From contig JANLFP010000004.1 of assembly GCA_024655905.1 (NCBI GenBank), positions 83,643-147,642 of the forward strand: a stretch of 64,000 nt of DNA. The letters are read 5' to 3'. Under the pieces are notes generated by a model. It was not told the origin of the DNA and did no database searches. It saw nothing but the letters and a program-made list of their open reading frames with translations. Both the position numbers and the translations under genes were made by a program. How positions within the stretch are numbered: the first letter of the stretch is position 1; each line of letters starts with the position of its first letter. Source of the stretch: Tepidanaerobacteraceae bacterium (lineage in GTDB: Bacteria > Bacillota > Thermosediminibacteria > Thermosediminibacterales > Tepidanaerobacteraceae). This document shows, piece after piece, positions 7,428 through 17,613 of this stretch.

Positions 7428-8238
7428 AGAGCTGGAAAAGTACTTTAGAACAGAAAAGTTGCCGCATATATGGTGCCCGGGATGCGGTCATGGGATTCTT
7501 ACTGGAGCGGTTGTTCGAGCTATAGACAATCTAAAATTAGACCAGGGCAAAATATGCATAGTTTCAGGAATCGGATGTTCGTCACGAGCCCCCGGATATT
7601 TGAATTTTAATACTCTGCATACGACTCATGGTCGGGCGTTGGCTTTTGCTACTGGCATAAAACTTGCAAAACCCGAATTAAAGGTGATAGTGCTAACTGG
7701 AGACGGCGACTGTGCTGCAATAGGAGGAAATCATTTCATCCACGCATGCAGGAGAAATATAGATATAACTACTGTTGTATTCAATAATAATATTTACGGA
7801 ATGACCAGCGGTCAGTATTCTCCTATGACTCCGCAAGGAGCATTTGCCACTACTGCGCCTTACGGCAATATTGATAGGAGCTTTGACCTTTGTAAACTGG
7901 CACAATCGGCTGGCGCTACTTATGTAGCGAGAGGTACTGTATACCACATTCCACAACTTATAAAATTGATTGAAAAAGCCCTTTTGCATAAAGGTTTTTC
8001 ACTTATCGATGCGATCAGCATATGTCCCACATATTTTGGAAGAAAAAACAAAATGAGCTCACCAGTAAGGATGATGGAGTTTATCAAAGATGCATGCATC
8101 CCGGCTAAAAATGCTGAAAAACTAACAAAGGAAGAACTGGCCGGTAAAATAGTGATTGGTGAGTTTTATGAGGAATTTGCCCCGGAATATACTGAAGAAT
8201 ATGCAAAAGTCATAGAAAAGGCTCGGGAGGGAAAGTAA
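7420..8238 (+). CDS. korB: 2-oxoacid:ferredoxin oxidoreductase, beta (TPP) subunit
   Basis: A 272-residue TPP-binding subunit. Visible motifs are HIWCPGCGHGI near the N-terminus, GIGCSSRAPGY, and the TPP/Mg2+ segment GDGDCAAIGGNHFIHA with NNNIYGMTSGQYS. The CPGC motif suits a cluster ligand near the active site. The start is GTG 7420, overlapping korA by 8 bp behind GGGAGGTGAGGAG, so translation is coupled. With alpha it forms the catalytic core that decarboxylates the 2-oxoacid and transfers the acyl group to CoA. Confidence 0.88.
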   Translation: MRKELEKYFRTEKLPHIWCPGCGHGILTGAVVRAIDNLKLDQGKICIVSGIGCSSRAPGYLNFNTLHTTHGRALAFATGIKLAKPELKVIVLTGDGDCAAIGGNHFIHACRRNIDITTVVFNNNIYGMTSGQYSPMTPQGAFATTAPYGNIDRSFDLCKLAQSAGATYVARGTVYHIPQLIKLIEKALLHKGFSLIDAISICPTYFGRKNKMSSPVRMMEFIKDACIPAKNAEKLTKEELAGKIVIGEFYEEFAPEYTEEYAKVIEKAREGK

Positions 8239-8239
8239 T

Positions 8240-8794
8240 ATGGGGGAACGAACTGAAATACGCTTGAGCGGTTCTGGCGGTCAGGGCCTGATACTGGCTG
8301 GAATTATACTTGCCGAAGCAGCGATTCTGGATGGAAAAAATGCTGTTCAATCCCAATCTTATGGACCGGAAGCGAGGGGAGGAGCCAGTAGAGCGGAAGT
8401 TATAATAAGCGATTCTCCAATTGATTATCCCAAAGTGATGCAACCAGATATTCTGCTAACTTTAACGGAAGAAGCATTTGTAAAGTATAAAGACAATATT
8501 AAATCTAACGGAATTATTATAATAGATTCCAGCATAAGAAAATCGGAACCGCCCGTAAAAATAGTAAGTTTGCCAATAATTGAAACAGCCAATAAAAGCG
8601 TCGGTAAAGTCATTGTTGCAAATATAGTCTCGCTGGGCGCTCTTATAGCCGTTACAAAAATAGTGTCAAAAAAATCTATCGAGGAGGCTGTTATGGATCG
8701 AGTTCCTAAAGGAACGGAGGAATTAAATAGAAAGGCATTATATGCGGGATTTGAACTGGGAGAATTTCAGCAAAAACAATATAAAAATAAATAA
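8240..8794 (+). CDS. korC: 2-oxoacid:ferredoxin oxidoreductase, gamma subunit
   Basis: A 184-residue gamma subunit, starting RLSGSGGQGLILAGIILAEA and containing QSQSYGPEARGG, both characteristic of the CoA-interacting gamma domain. It follows korB by 1 bp and completes the four-subunit enzyme. No clear terminator follows. About 145 bp separate it from glutamate dehydrogenase, so the two could be linked by read-through or transcribed separately. Confidence 0.87.
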   Translation: MGERTEIRLSGSGGQGLILAGIILAEAAILDGKNAVQSQSYGPEARGGASRAEVIISDSPIDYPKVMQPDILLTLTEEAFVKYKDNIKSNGIIIIDSSIRKSEPPVKIVSLPIIETANKSVGKVIVANIVSLGALIAVTKIVSKKSIEEAVMDRVPKGTEELNRKALYAGFELGEFQQKQYKNK

Positions 8795-8939
8795 TATGGG
8801 AGTTAATCAATAAAAAAATTTCTTCAGCCTGTTATGCATCAAGTTGTTTACATTTTTTTAAGAAAGGGTGATTAAAAAAAGTTATTAAAATTATCTTATG
8901 TTTTTTGGGAAGAGATTTAAAAATTGGAGGGAGTTAAAC

Positions 8940-10187
8940 ATGTCAGAAACATTGAATCCATTCGAAATTGTTCAAAAGGAAATTAAATCCGCTTGTGAAA
9001 AACTCGGTTTGGATAATTCGGTTTATGAAATTCTAAAAGAACCGGAGAGGGTTCTAGTTGTATCTATACCTGTAAAAATGGATGACGGAACAACAAAAAC
9101 ATTTATAGGTTTTCGCTCGCAACATAATACAGCCATTGGTCCGGCTAAGGGCGGAGTAAGATTCCATCCCAATGTCACGCTGGATGAGGTGAAAGCTTTA
9201 TCTACATGGATGACTTTTAAATGTGCGGTTGTGGGTATCCCTTATGGAGGAGGCAAGGGTGGAGTTGTCTGCAACCCAAAAGAACTATCAAAAGGAGAGC
9301 TTGAAAGACTTAGCCGTGGTTTTTTCAAAGCAATAAGCCCTATCATTGGTCCTGAAAAGGATATACCGGCCCCCGATGTGTACACCAATGCTCAGATTAT
9401 GGCCTGGTTTATGGATGAGTTCAGCACTTTAAGAGGATATAATACACCGGGAGTAGTGACTGGCAAACCAATTATAATAGGCGGATCTCTCGGCCGAAAT
9501 GAGGCTACGGCAAGAGGAGCTACTTTCACTATAAGAGAAGCGGCCAGCAGCATAGGTCTTGATTTGGCAAAAGCAACTGTCGCCGTTCAGGGTTATGGCA
9601 ATGCAGGCAGCATAGCGGCCAGGTTGCTGAGCGAACTCGGTTGCAAAATAGTTGCAGTGAACGATTCTCAAGGAGGTGCGTATAATCCTGAAGGATTGAA
9701 TCCGAATGCTGTTCTTGAATTTAAGGAAAAAAATAAGACAGTAAAGGGTTTTCCGGGAAGTAAGGATATAAGCGGCGAAGAATTATTAGAATTGAATGTT
9801 GATATACTAGTGCCAGCGGCCCTTGAAAATGTCATAACCAGCAAAAACGCAGCAAAAATAAAAGCCAGGATAGTAGGCGAATGCGCCAATGGGCCCACAA
9901 CGCCTGAAGCCGACGAAATTCTTTATAGAAATGGCGTGTTGGTTATTCCGGACATTCTCTGCAATGCCGGCGGCGTCACAGTGTCTTATTTTGAATGGGT
10001 ACAGAATTTAATGAATTTCTACTGGACGGAAGAGGAAGTTAATACGCGTCTTGAGCACATTATGGTAAAAGCCTTTAATGAAGTATACAACATGCATAAA
10101 GATTACAAAGTCAACATGAGAGAAGCTGCCTACATGGTTTCAGTAAAGAGGATAGCTGACGCTATGAAAGTAAGAGGCTGGATCTGA
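8940..10187 (+). CDS. gdhA: glutamate dehydrogenase (NAD(P)+-dependent)
   Basis: A 415-residue Glu/Leu/Phe/Val dehydrogenase of the hexameric type. Recognisable parts are GPAKGGVRFHPNV and the lysine motif PYGGGKGGVVCNP, then the Rossmann motif VQGYGNAGSIAA and the C-terminal NAGGVTVSYFEW. The start is ATG 8940 after GGAGGGAG; an in-frame upstream ATG at 8898 lacks an SD and would add 14 unusual residues. It deaminates glutamate to 2-oxoglutarate, the presumed substrate of the adjacent oxidoreductase. Cofactor preference is not clear from inspection. A very strong terminator follows. Confidence 0.94.
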   Translation: MSETLNPFEIVQKEIKSACEKLGLDNSVYEILKEPERVLVVSIPVKMDDGTTKTFIGFRSQHNTAIGPAKGGVRFHPNVTLDEVKALSTWMTFKCAVVGIPYGGGKGGVVCNPKELSKGELERLSRGFFKAISPIIGPEKDIPAPDVYTNAQIMAWFMDEFSTLRGYNTPGVVTGKPIIIGGSLGRNEATARGATFTIREAASSIGLDLAKATVAVQGYGNAGSIAARLLSELGCKIVAVNDSQGGAYNPEGLNPNAVLEFKEKNKTVKGFPGSKDISGEELLELNVDILVPAALENVITSKNAAKIKARIVGECANGPTTPEADEILYRNGVLVIPDILCNAGGVTVSYFEWVQNLMNFYWTEEEVNTRLEHIMVKAFNEVYNMHKDYKVNMREAAYMVSVKRIADAMKVRGWI

Positions 10188-10194
10188 AAAAGTT

Positions 10195-10231
10195 AAAATC
10201 CCTCCCTGAGATTCAGGGAGGGATTTTAAAA
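10195..10231 (+). terminator. strong Rho-independent terminator after gdhA
   Basis: A 15-bp perfect stem (10195-10209 with 10213-10227) around a GAT loop, beginning AAAATCCC and ending GGGATTTT. It begins 7 bp after the gdhA stop and separates the kor-gdh block from the mutase operon. Confidence 0.92.
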
Positions 10232-10441
10232 AAATACATGTTCAAGATTTTTGATTCAGAAGTTAAAATACAATATAGTTAAAATCAATATAAATGCATG
10301 CAAAATTCATTCTAAATAAATTGTTTTCATTGAATTGTTTTGTTTTTATTAAAAGCTTTTTATTTTGTTTATACACTCATCATGCAAAATGCCTCAGCAT
10401 CAGATAATGAAAATGTTGCTTTATATTTTCGGGATAGGTTA

Positions 10442-10470
10442 TTGCCTTTGAATAAAAAATATTATATTAT
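10442..10470 (+). promoter_or_regulatory. promoter of the methylmalonyl-CoA operon
   Basis: TTGCCT (10442-10447), a 17-bp spacer and TATTAT (10465-10470) lie 43 bp before the mutase start. The rest of the 280-bp gap is AT-rich with no recognisable riboswitch; in particular no B12-box was seen, although the operon encodes a B12 enzyme. Confidence 0.6.
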
Positions 10471-10513
10471 ATTCAAAAGACCTGTATAAATATTTCCAGG
10501 GAGGAAAAAAGTT

Positions 10514-12193
10514 ATGAGCGATAAGAATTCCCTTGAAAAACTAAGAAAAGAGAAAACACTTTGGGAAGAAACCAAGCTAAGAAAAATTTTGGAAAAGCAT
10601 CCCGAACGATTTGAAAAGTTTTATACAAATTCGAATATAGAAGTTGAACCCGTGTATACAGAATTAAATGTACAGGATTTGGATTATCTTAATGATTTGG
10701 GATTCCCCGGAGAATATCCGTATACCCGCGGAGTACAGCCAAACATGTATCGAGGAAAGCTATGGACAATGAGACAGTATGCCGGATTCGGAACAGCCGA
10801 AGAGTCCAATCAGAGATACAAATTTCTCCTTTCTCAGGGTCAATCCGGCTTGTCCGTGGCTTTTGATCTTCCCACACAGATAGGTTATGACTCAGACCAT
10901 CCTCTTTCCAGAGGAGAAGTGGGAAAAGTCGGTGTGGCTATAGATTCGTTAAAAGACATGGAAATTCTATTTGATGGCATCCCCCTGGATAAAGTGAGCA
11001 CATCAATGACTATAAACGCACCAGCTTCGGTATTGCTTTCCATGTATATAGCGGTGGCCGAAAAGCAAGGCGTGGCGCCGGATAAATTATCAGGCACCAT
11101 CCAGAATGATATATTGAAAGAATATGTGGCCAGAGGCACATATATTTTTCCACCGTCTCCTTCCATGAGACTTATCACAAATATATTTGAATTCTGTTCA
11201 AAAAATATGCCCAAGTGGAATACCATAAGCATCAGCGGATATCATATCCGCGAAGCCGGAGCAACAGCAGTTCAAGAAGTGGCATTTACTCTGGCTGATG
11301 GGATAGCGTATGTTGAAGCCGCCATCAATGCAGGGCTTTCAGTAGATGAATTTGCTCCGAGGCTTTCATTCTTTTTTAACGCTCATAACGATCTTCTGGA
11401 AGAAGTGGCAAAATTCAGAGCGGCTAGGAGACTATGGGCGAAAATAATGAAAGAAAGATTTTATGCAAAGGATCCAAGGTCTATGATGTTGAGATTTCAT
11501 ACTCAAACCGGTGGGTCGACACTTACAGCCCAGCAGCCCGACAATAATATAATAAGGGTAACTATACAGGCACTTGCAGCAGTGCTTGGCGGAACCCAAT
11601 CCCTTCATACAAATTCAAGAGATGAAGCACTGGCCCTACCTTCAGAGGATTCAGTGAGAATCGCATTGAGAACTCAGCAGATAATAGCCTATGAAAGCGG
11701 CGTCACTGAAACCGTAGATCCCCTGGCAGGATCTTACTATATAGAATATCTTACAAATACTATAGAACAGAAAGCTCGTGAATATATTGACAAAATTGAT
11801 AAATTAGGAGGGGCGGTAAAAGCCATAGAAAAGGGGTTCATGCAGCAGGAAATTCAGGATAGTGCCTATCGCTACCAGATGGAAATCGAATCTGGCCGGA
11901 GAATTGTAGTGGGTGTAAACAAGTTTCAGATTGAAGAAGAACCGCCCAAAGGCTTGCTTAAAGTAGACCCTGAAGTTGGAAGGACTCAAGAAATTAAACT
12001 AAAAGAATTGAAATCCAGCAGAGACAACCTTGCAGTAAGGGAGGCTCTGAAGGAACTCCATAGTCAAGCCAAAACAGATGCAAATTTAATGCCTGTCATT
12101 TTAAAATGTGTTAAATGTTATTGTACGCTCGGGGAAATATGCGATACTTTACGAAAAGTTTTCGGTGAATATAAAGCTTCTATCACCATATAG
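10514..12193 (+). CDS. mcmA1: methylmalonyl-CoA mutase, large (substrate-binding) subunit
   Basis: A 559-residue catalytic subunit (TIM-barrel domain) of B12-dependent methylmalonyl-CoA mutase. Family motifs include [48 protein letters not shown] and [11 protein letters not shown]. It lacks the B12-binding domain, which is a separate small gene 16 bp downstream, the archaeal/Clostridial split arrangement. In this setting it converts succinyl-CoA to (R)-methylmalonyl-CoA on the way to propionate. It is the first gene of an operon running to about 19011. Confidence 0.94.
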   Translation: MSDKNSLEKLRKEKTLWEETKLRKILEKHPERFEKFYTNSNIEVEPVYTELNVQDLDYLNDLGFPGEYPYTRGVQPNMYRGKLWTMRQYAGFGTAEESNQRYKFLLSQGQSGLSVAFDLPTQIGYDSDHPLSRGEVGKVGVAIDSLKDMEILFDGIPLDKVSTSMTINAPASVLLSMYIAVAEKQGVAPDKLSGTIQNDILKEYVARGTYIFPPSPSMRLITNIFEFCSKNMPKWNTISISGYHIREAGATAVQEVAFTLADGIAYVEAAINAGLSVDEFAPRLSFFFNAHNDLLEEVAKFRAARRLWAKIMKERFYAKDPRSMMLRFHTQTGGSTLTAQQPDNNIIRVTIQALAAVLGGTQSLHTNSRDEALALPSEDSVRIALRTQQIIAYESGVTETVDPLAGSYYIEYLTNTIEQKAREYIDKIDKLGGAVKAIEKGFMQQEIQDSAYRYQMEIESGRRIVVGVNKFQIEEEPPKGLLKVDPEVGRTQEIKLKELKSSRDNLAVREALKELHSQAKTDANLMPVILKCVKCYCTLGEICDTLRKVFGEYKASITI

Positions 12194-12209
12194 AAGGGAG
12201 AGGGCAGCA

Positions 12210-12608
12210 ATGGAAGATACAAAAAAAATACGTGTGCTTATTGCAAAACCCGGTCTGGATGGGCATGACAGAGGGGCAAAAGTCATTGCAAGAGCTCTTA
12301 GAGATTCTGGCATGGAAGTAATTTATACGGGGTTGAGGCAGACCCCAGAACAAATAGTAGAAACCGCTATACAGGAAGATGTAAATGTAATAGGGTTGTC
12401 CATTTTATCGGGAGCACACAACTTTCTCCTTCCAAAGGTAATCCAACTGTTGAAAGAAAAAAATGCAGAGGATATTCTTGTTATAAGTGGTGGAGTGATT
12501 CCGGAGGAGGACATTCTGGGACTTAAAGAAGCGGGCATAGCCGAAGTATTTACTCCTGGCACCCCAACATCCGAGATAATTGATTTTATAAAGACTCATG
12601 TCAAATAA
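12210..12608 (+). CDS. mcmA2: methylmalonyl-CoA mutase, small (B12-binding) subunit
   Basis: A 132-residue cobalamin-binding domain protein. It has the DGHDRGAK motif supplying the lower axial histidine to B12, followed by LSILSGAH and VISGGVIP segments of the Rossmann-like fold. The true start is ATG 12210 (SD AGAAGGGAGAGGG); the longer in-frame reading from 12108 overlaps the large-subunit gene. It assembles with the large subunit to form the active mutase. Confidence 0.94.
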   Translation: MEDTKKIRVLIAKPGLDGHDRGAKVIARALRDSGMEVIYTGLRQTPEQIVETAIQEDVNVIGLSILSGAHNFLLPKVIQLLKEKNAEDILVISGGVIPEEDILGLKEAGIAEVFTPGTPTSEIIDFIKTHVK

Positions 12609-12630
12609 AACCCGAAAGGTGCTATTTTTG

Positions 12631-13563
12631 ATGGATACTATTGAGGCTGTTCTAAATGGTAATAAAAGAAGTATTGCCAAACTGATAACTTTAATCGAAG
12701 AAAAATCGCATGATGCCAAAGAAATATTGAAGAAAATATATACTCATACAGGTAAAGCCAGGATTATTGGAATTACGGGCGCTCCGGGCAGTGGAAAAAG
12801 CAGCCTGGTGGATAAGCTCGCCAAGATATTAAGGAGTAAAAATAAAAAAATTGGAATAATTGCTGTGGACCCTACCAGCCCATTTACCGGTGGAGCCATA
12901 TTGGGCGATAGAATCCGCATGCAGGATTTAGCATTGGATGAAGGAGTGTTTATTCGCAGCATGGGTACCCGAGGCGCTCTTGGAGGTCTTTCCAAGGCCT
13001 GTTATGATGCGGCAAAGGTTCTGGATGCTTCGGGCATGGATTATATATTAATCGAAACCGTAGGAGTGGGCCAATCGGAAATAGATATTGCAAAACTGGC
13101 AGACATTGTTTTGCTTGTTATGGTGCCTGGAATGGGCGATGATGTCCAAGCAATAAAAGCGGGAATAATGGAAATTGGAGATATCTTTGTAATCAACAAA
13201 TCCGATAAAGATGGTGCCGATAGACTCGTGACAGAGATAGAGACAGCTTTGGGACTTTGTTTTGAAAAAAAAGAGTTAAAGCCTCCCGTAATAAAAACCA
13301 TAGCAACAGAAGGCTATGGAATTGAGGAACTTGTTGAAACAATTGATGTTTTATGGGAATATCTTACAAAAAAAGACTATTTAAAAATAAAAAGGACAAA
13401 CAGGATTAGACAAGAAATAATCGGTTTGTTAACAGAAAGTGTTTTAAATAACATAATGACTACTTATTCTGAGAAGATTGAATTTCTTGTAGAAAAAGCT
13501 GTGAAAAGGCAAATTGATCCATATTCCGCCGCGGAAATTATTATAAAAGAAAAAAGCTTGTGA
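12631..13563 (+). CDS. meaB: MeaB/ArgK-type GTPase, mutase chaperone
   Basis: A 310-residue G3E-family P-loop GTPase. It has Walker A GAPGSGKSSLVDKL, the family segment VDPTSPFTGGAILGDR, the TVGVGQSE segment and the G4 motif NKSDKDG. MeaB protects methylmalonyl-CoA mutase and controls B12 cofactor loading, which fits its place directly after the two mutase genes. ATG 12631 gives a typical N-terminus with an AAAGGTG SD; an ATG at 12598 overlapping the upstream gene is the alternative. The name ArgK reflects an older annotation of this family as an arginine-transport kinase, which does not fit here. Confidence 0.92.
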   Translation: MDTIEAVLNGNKRSIAKLITLIEEKSHDAKEILKKIYTHTGKARIIGITGAPGSGKSSLVDKLAKILRSKNKKIGIIAVDPTSPFTGGAILGDRIRMQDLALDEGVFIRSMGTRGALGGLSKACYDAAKVLDASGMDYILIETVGVGQSEIDIAKLADIVLLVMVPGMGDDVQAIKAGIMEIGDIFVINKSDKDGADRLVTEIETALGLCFEKKELKPPVIKTIATEGYGIEELVETIDVLWEYLTKKDYLKIKRTNRIRQEIIGLLTESVLNNIMTTYSEKIEFLVEKAVKRQIDPYSAAEIIIKEKSL

Positions 13564-13575
13564 GGAGGTTATGAG

Positions 13576-13977
13576 ATGGTGGAAAAAATAGATCATATCG
13601 GAATTGCAGTAAAAAATCTTAATGAATCTTTAAGGGTGTTTGAAGAAATTCTCGGTTTAAAATCAATCGGCCTGGAAACCGTTACAGATCAAAAAGTAAA
13701 GGTGGCATTTATTCCCGTAGGCGAAAGCGAAATTGAGCTTTTAGAATCAACTGAGCCGGATGGTGCCATAGCAAAGTTTATTGAAAAAAATGGAGAAGGC
13801 ATCCAGCACATAGCATTTAGAGTTGACAACATAGAAAAAGTCCTGGAAGATTTAAAAGCTCAGAAAGTAAGGCTGATTGATGAAAAACCGAGGAAGGGCG
13901 CCGGAGGTGCCAGAATAGCATTTATTCATCCCAAAGCAACTAATGGAGTTTTGATTGAATTATGCGAAAGAACATGA
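13576..13977 (+). CDS. mce: methylmalonyl-CoA epimerase
   Basis: A 133-residue glyoxalase/VOC-fold protein with two beta-alpha-beta-beta-beta modules. [18 protein letters not shown] and the terminal GVLIELCE supply the usual His/Glu metal ligands. It interconverts (R)- and (S)-methylmalonyl-CoA, linking the mutase to the biotin-dependent decarboxylase encoded next. SD GAGGAGG precedes the ATG, and the gap to meaB is 12 bp. Confidence 0.93.
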   Translation: MVEKIDHIGIAVKNLNESLRVFEEILGLKSIGLETVTDQKVKVAFIPVGESEIELLESTEPDGAIAKFIEKNGEGIQHIAFRVDNIEKVLEDLKAQKVRLIDEKPRKGAGGARIAFIHPKATNGVLIELCERT

Positions 13978-14007
13978 TTTACAATAAAGACAAGGAGGGC
14001 AACATCA

Positions 14008-15561
14008 TTGGAGACCATTGAACAGAAGCTTAAAAATTTGCAACAAAAACGAAAAATTGTTGAGCAGGGCGGAGGTGAAAAGCGAATACAAAAACAGCAC
14101 GAGAGCGGTAAGCTCACTGCAAGGGAACGTATAGAAAAACTCCTGGACGAAGGAAGCTTTGTAGAAATCGACACCTTTGTGGAGCACCGCTGCATACAGT
14201 TCGACATGGCAGAAACAAAAGCCCCCGGAGAAGGCGTGGTTACAGGCTACGGTACCATAAACGGCAAACTAGTTTTTGTTTTTGCTCAGGATTTTACCGT
14301 CATCGGCGGATCCCTTGGCGAAATGCACGCGGCAAAGATAGTGAAAGTTATGGATATGGCGATGAAAATGGGTGCTCCTTTAATAGGATTGAACGATTCC
14401 GGTGGAGCCAGGATACAGGAAGGTGTTGACGCTTTAAAGGGCTATGGGGAAATCTTTTATAGAAATACACTCTCATCCGGAGTAATACCTCAAATTTCGG
14501 TCATCCTTGGCCCTTGCGCCGGTGGAGCAGTGTATTCCCCTGCGCTTACCGATTTTGTATTCATGGTATCAGGTACAAGCAAAATGTTCATCACCGGTCC
14601 TCAGGTAATCAAAGCGGTTACGGGAGAGGAAGTTACTCCCGAAGATCTGGGTGGAGCCAGAGCCCACAATCAGACCAGCGGGGTAGCCCACTTCATGAGT
14701 GAAAACGAAGAGGAATGCTTTGACCAGATAAAAAAACTGCTTTCATATTTGCCGTCAAACAATCTTGAAGACCCACCCTTTGAAGAAACTGAAGACACCA
14801 ATATAAAAATATTGCCCGAACTTGACAATATAGTACCTGCGGATCCCAACAAACCGTATGACATGAAAGATATAATAAAAATGGTTGTGGATAAAGGCGA
14901 TTTCTTCGAAGTTCAATCCCTTTACGCCCAGAACATGATAACGGGATTTGCGAGACTTGCCGGCCACACCGTGGGAATCCTGGCAAATCAACCAAGAGCA
15001 CTTGCGGGTTGCCTTGACATAAACGCTTCTGATAAAGCTGCCAGATTCATTCGGTTTTGCGATGCCTTCAATATACCGCTTATTACCTTTACCGACACTC
15101 CTGGATATCTTCCCGGAGTGGCACAGGAACACGGAGGAATAATCCGACACGGAGCAAAATTACTGTATGCCTATTCCGAAGCCACTGTCCCGAAAATAAC
15201 AGTTATCACACGCAAGGCATATGGCGGAGCATATATAGCCATGTGTTCAAGACACCTGGGCGCTGACCAGGTATTCGCTTGGCCCACAGCCGAAATAGCC
15301 GTCATGGGGCCGGAAGGTGCAGCCAACATAATATTCAGAAAAGAAATAGAAGAGTCCAGTGACCCTATAGCCACGAGAAATGAAAAAATAGAAGAATATA
15401 GGGACAAATTTGCCAATCCCTATCAGGCCGCAGCCAGGGGCTATGTAGACGATGTAATAGAACCATCCACCACCAGAGTAAAACTCGTTTCAGCTATGGA
15501 AATGCTGATGTCGAAGCGCGAAACAAGACCTGCCAAAAAGCACGGCAACATTCCGTTATAA
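14008..15561 (+). CDS. mmdA: methylmalonyl-CoA decarboxylase alpha subunit (carboxyltransferase)
   Basis: A 517-residue acyl-CoA carboxyltransferase of the crotonase-like fold, related to propionyl-CoA carboxylase beta and transcarboxylase 12S. Motifs include [34 protein letters not shown] and [21 protein letters not shown]. It starts at TTG 14008 behind AAGGAGG. With the membrane subunits that follow, it would move the carboxyl group from (S)-methylmalonyl-CoA to biotin, releasing propionyl-CoA. A role as propionyl-CoA carboxylase beta is less likely because no biotin carboxylase gene is nearby. Confidence 0.9.
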   Translation: METIEQKLKNLQQKRKIVEQGGGEKRIQKQHESGKLTARERIEKLLDEGSFVEIDTFVEHRCIQFDMAETKAPGEGVVTGYGTINGKLVFVFAQDFTVIGGSLGEMHAAKIVKVMDMAMKMGAPLIGLNDSGGARIQEGVDALKGYGEIFYRNTLSSGVIPQISVILGPCAGGAVYSPALTDFVFMVSGTSKMFITGPQVIKAVTGEEVTPEDLGGARAHNQTSGVAHFMSENEEECFDQIKKLLSYLPSNNLEDPPFEETEDTNIKILPELDNIVPADPNKPYDMKDIIKMVVDKGDFFEVQSLYAQNMITGFARLAGHTVGILANQPRALAGCLDINASDKAARFIRFCDAFNIPLITFTDTPGYLPGVAQEHGGIIRHGAKLLYAYSEATVPKITVITRKAYGGAYIAMCSRHLGADQVFAWPTAEIAVMGPEGAANIIFRKEIEESSDPIATRNEKIEEYRDKFANPYQAAARGYVDDVIEPSTTRVKLVSAMEMLMSKRETRPAKKHGNIPL

Positions 15562-15582
15562 AAATAAAAGAGGTGAACCAGA

Positions 15583-15972
15583 TTGAACAGTATAATGCAA
15601 GATCTTATCGGATCACTTAAAACGGGTCTTCTGGGTATGGGGATAGTAATGGTTGCACTGTATCTTCTTTCATTGATTCTTGATTTAATGAGGCATATGT
15701 TCTATCCCCAGGCTAGACAGGTAAAAAAAAATGAATCAATAGCGAAACCCGAAATAGCTGAACATGATGTTGACATGGATGTCCAAACCATTCAAGATTC
15801 AGCTGATATGCAAAACAGCAGCGAACTAGTAGCGGTGATCGCTGCAGCACTTAGCGAATATATTCAAAAACCAATAACAAACATAAAAATAGGTTACATC
15901 CGCCGGATTCATAAAACTACCCCAGAATGGGGAATGGCGGCGAGATATGAAAATGTTCACAACAATCTTTAA
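15583..15972 (+). CDS. mmdD: decarboxylase delta/gamma (OadG-like) small membrane subunit
   Basis: A 129-residue protein with one N-terminal membrane helix (about residues 12-34, GLLGMGIVMVALYLLSLILD) and a polar, poorly conserved tail. This is the layout of OadG/MmdD, which hold the soluble carboxyltransferase and the membrane beta subunit together. Start TTG 15583 (SD AAGAGGTG). It lies between mmdA and the biotin carrier gene, the expected place. Sequence similarity alone is weak, so the call leans on topology and neighbours. Confidence 0.75.
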   Translation: MNSIMQDLIGSLKTGLLGMGIVMVALYLLSLILDLMRHMFYPQARQVKKNESIAKPEIAEHDVDMDVQTIQDSADMQNSSELVAVIAAALSEYIQKPITNIKIGYIRRIHKTTPEWGMAARYENVHNNL

Positions 15973-15999
15973 TCAAAATCCATGAAAGGAGAAAATATT

Positions 16000-16401
16000 A
16001 TGAAAAAATACAAAATAACAGTAAATGGACAGACTTATGAAGTAGAGGTGGAAGAAATAGGCAGCGCTGAACCGATTTATGATGCAATTAATATATCTAC
16101 TCAAGAAAAACCGAAAGAACCGCCGAAAAGGGAAGTTTCCAAGCCCTCTCAAGCCGCACCGGCGTCTAAAAAAGCTCCATCGGCAGGTAAAATATCCATT
16201 GCCGCGCCAATGCCGGGAACCATACTTTCCGTAAAAGTAAAAGAAGGCTCAAAAGTATCCAAGGGCGATGTTATTATGATACTGGAAGCCATGAAAATGG
16301 AAAATGAAATCCTTGCTCCACAAGACGGGACAATATCATCAATAGCTATATCTGAAGGAGCATCCGTAAACACAGGCGATTTGCTGGCTACTATGGAATA
16401 A
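16000..16401 (+). CDS. mmdC: biotin carboxyl carrier subunit
   Basis: A 133-residue biotin carrier. It has an N-terminal stretch resembling other biotinyl subunits, a Pro/Ala/Lys-rich flexible linker (about residues 38-62) and a C-terminal biotinyl domain with EAMKMEN; the biotin-accepting lysine is residue 99. The start is ATG 16000 behind AAAGGAG; an upstream in-frame ATG at 15982 lies before that SD. It carries CO2 between the carboxyltransferase and the Na+-pumping beta subunit. Confidence 0.92.
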   Translation: MKKYKITVNGQTYEVEVEEIGSAEPIYDAINISTQEKPKEPPKREVSKPSQAAPASKKAPSAGKISIAAPMPGTILSVKVKEGSKVSKGDVIMILEAMKMENEILAPQDGTISSIAISEGASVNTGDLLATME

Positions 16402-16427
16402 ATAATATAAAACGGGAGTGGAGAGCC

Positions 16428-17543
16428 TTGCTAGACCAAATAGCTAATTTTATCAAAACTACAGGGTTTGTAAATATTACCATACAGCAACTCATTATGA
16501 TAGCAATATCCTGTATTCTGATTTATCTCGCCGTAGTAAAAAAATATGAACCCTTGCTTCTTGTGCCCATAAGCTTCGGTATGCTCCTGGCCAATATTCC
16601 GCTGGCCAATCTCATGCAAAAGGGAGGCTTTTTATACTGGATATATCAAGGCGTAGAGCTTGATATTTATCCACCTCTCATCTTTTTGGGAGTAGGCGCC
16701 ATGACGGATTTCGGCCCTCTAATCGCCTATCCTAAAAGCTTGCTTTTGGGAGCTGCAGCTCAGTTTGGCGTTTTTACCACCTTTCTTGGAGCAACCTTGC
16801 TCGGTTTTAATTTCAAAGAAGCGGCATCCATAGGTATAATTGGGGGAGCCGACGGCCCTACCGCCATTTTTCTATCAAGCAAACTTGCACCGCACCTTCT
16901 GGGAGCTATAGCCGTATCCGCATATTCATACATGGCTTTGGTGCCAATAATTCAACCGCCAATTATGCGCCTGTTGACCACAAAGAAAGAGCGGATGGTG
17001 AGCATGGAACAATTAAGACCTGTTTCCAAAACTGAAAAAATAATATTTCCTATTATAGTTACCGTGCTGGCAAGTTTCCTTGTACCACCAGCCACTGCAC
17101 TCATCGGCTGCCTAATGCTGGGCAATCTCTTCAGGGAATGCGGAGTTGTTGAAAGACTTTCAAAAACTGCCCAGAATGAGCTCATCAATATTATCACAAT
17201 ATTCCTAGGCACCACAGTCGGGGCTACGGCCAGTGCCGAGAACTTCCTAAGAATACAGACCATTGAGATATTGTTTCTGGGGCTTGCGGCCTTTGCCATG
17301 GGCACGGCAGGGGGAGTGCTGCTGGGCAAACTAATGTATGTGCTATCAGGCGGCAAGGTCAATCCCCTTATCGGTTCTGCCGGAGTTTCTGCGGTACCAA
17401 TGGCTGCCAGGGTTTCACAGGTAGTAGCCCAGGAGGAAAAACCAGGCAACTTTATCCTGATGCATGCCATGGGGCCCAATGTTGCAGGAGTCATAGGGAC
17501 TGCCATAGTTGCAGGTGTTTTACTGTCCATGTATGGTGGTTGA
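16428..17543 (+). CDS. mmdB: Na+-transporting decarboxylase beta subunit
   Basis: A 371-residue polytopic membrane protein of the OadB/MmdB/GcdB family. Family motifs are [45 protein letters not shown] and the C-terminal [12 protein letters not shown]; the conserved Asp in GGADGPT is on the Na+ path. It decarboxylates carboxybiotin and uses the energy to pump Na+ out. Start TTG 16428 with SD GGGAGTGG. Together with mmdA, mmdD and mmdC this is a complete membrane decarboxylase. Confidence 0.93.
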   Translation: MLDQIANFIKTTGFVNITIQQLIMIAISCILIYLAVVKKYEPLLLVPISFGMLLANIPLANLMQKGGFLYWIYQGVELDIYPPLIFLGVGAMTDFGPLIAYPKSLLLGAAAQFGVFTTFLGATLLGFNFKEAASIGIIGGADGPTAIFLSSKLAPHLLGAIAVSAYSYMALVPIIQPPIMRLLTTKKERMVSMEQLRPVSKTEKIIFPIIVTVLASFLVPPATALIGCLMLGNLFRECGVVERLSKTAQNELINIITIFLGTTVGATASAENFLRIQTIEILFLGLAAFAMGTAGGVLLGKLMYVLSGGKVNPLIGSAGVSAVPMAARVSQVVAQEEKPGNFILMHAMGPNVAGVIGTAIVAGVLLSMYGG

Positions 17544-17613
17544 AAAGAATAAGTGCCTGCTGAAAATGACAAATAATATGTTAAATATAATTTAATTAAG
17601 AAAGGAGAATTTG

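Noticed and set aside
10431-10447. A GG-N10-GC match as a second sigma-54 promoter before the mutase operon
   Set aside because: It lacks TGG and the TGGCAC-like context, and a good sigma-A promoter overlaps it; such matches are frequent by chance.
10231-10513. A cobalamin riboswitch before the B12-dependent mutase genes
   Set aside because: No B12-box or recognisable riboswitch core was found in the 280-bp gap; only a normal promoter is seen.
14008-15561. The carboxyltransferase as a propionyl-CoA carboxylase subunit
   Set aside because: No biotin carboxylase is in the operon, whereas the Na+-pump beta subunit and OadG-like subunit are present, favouring a decarboxylase.
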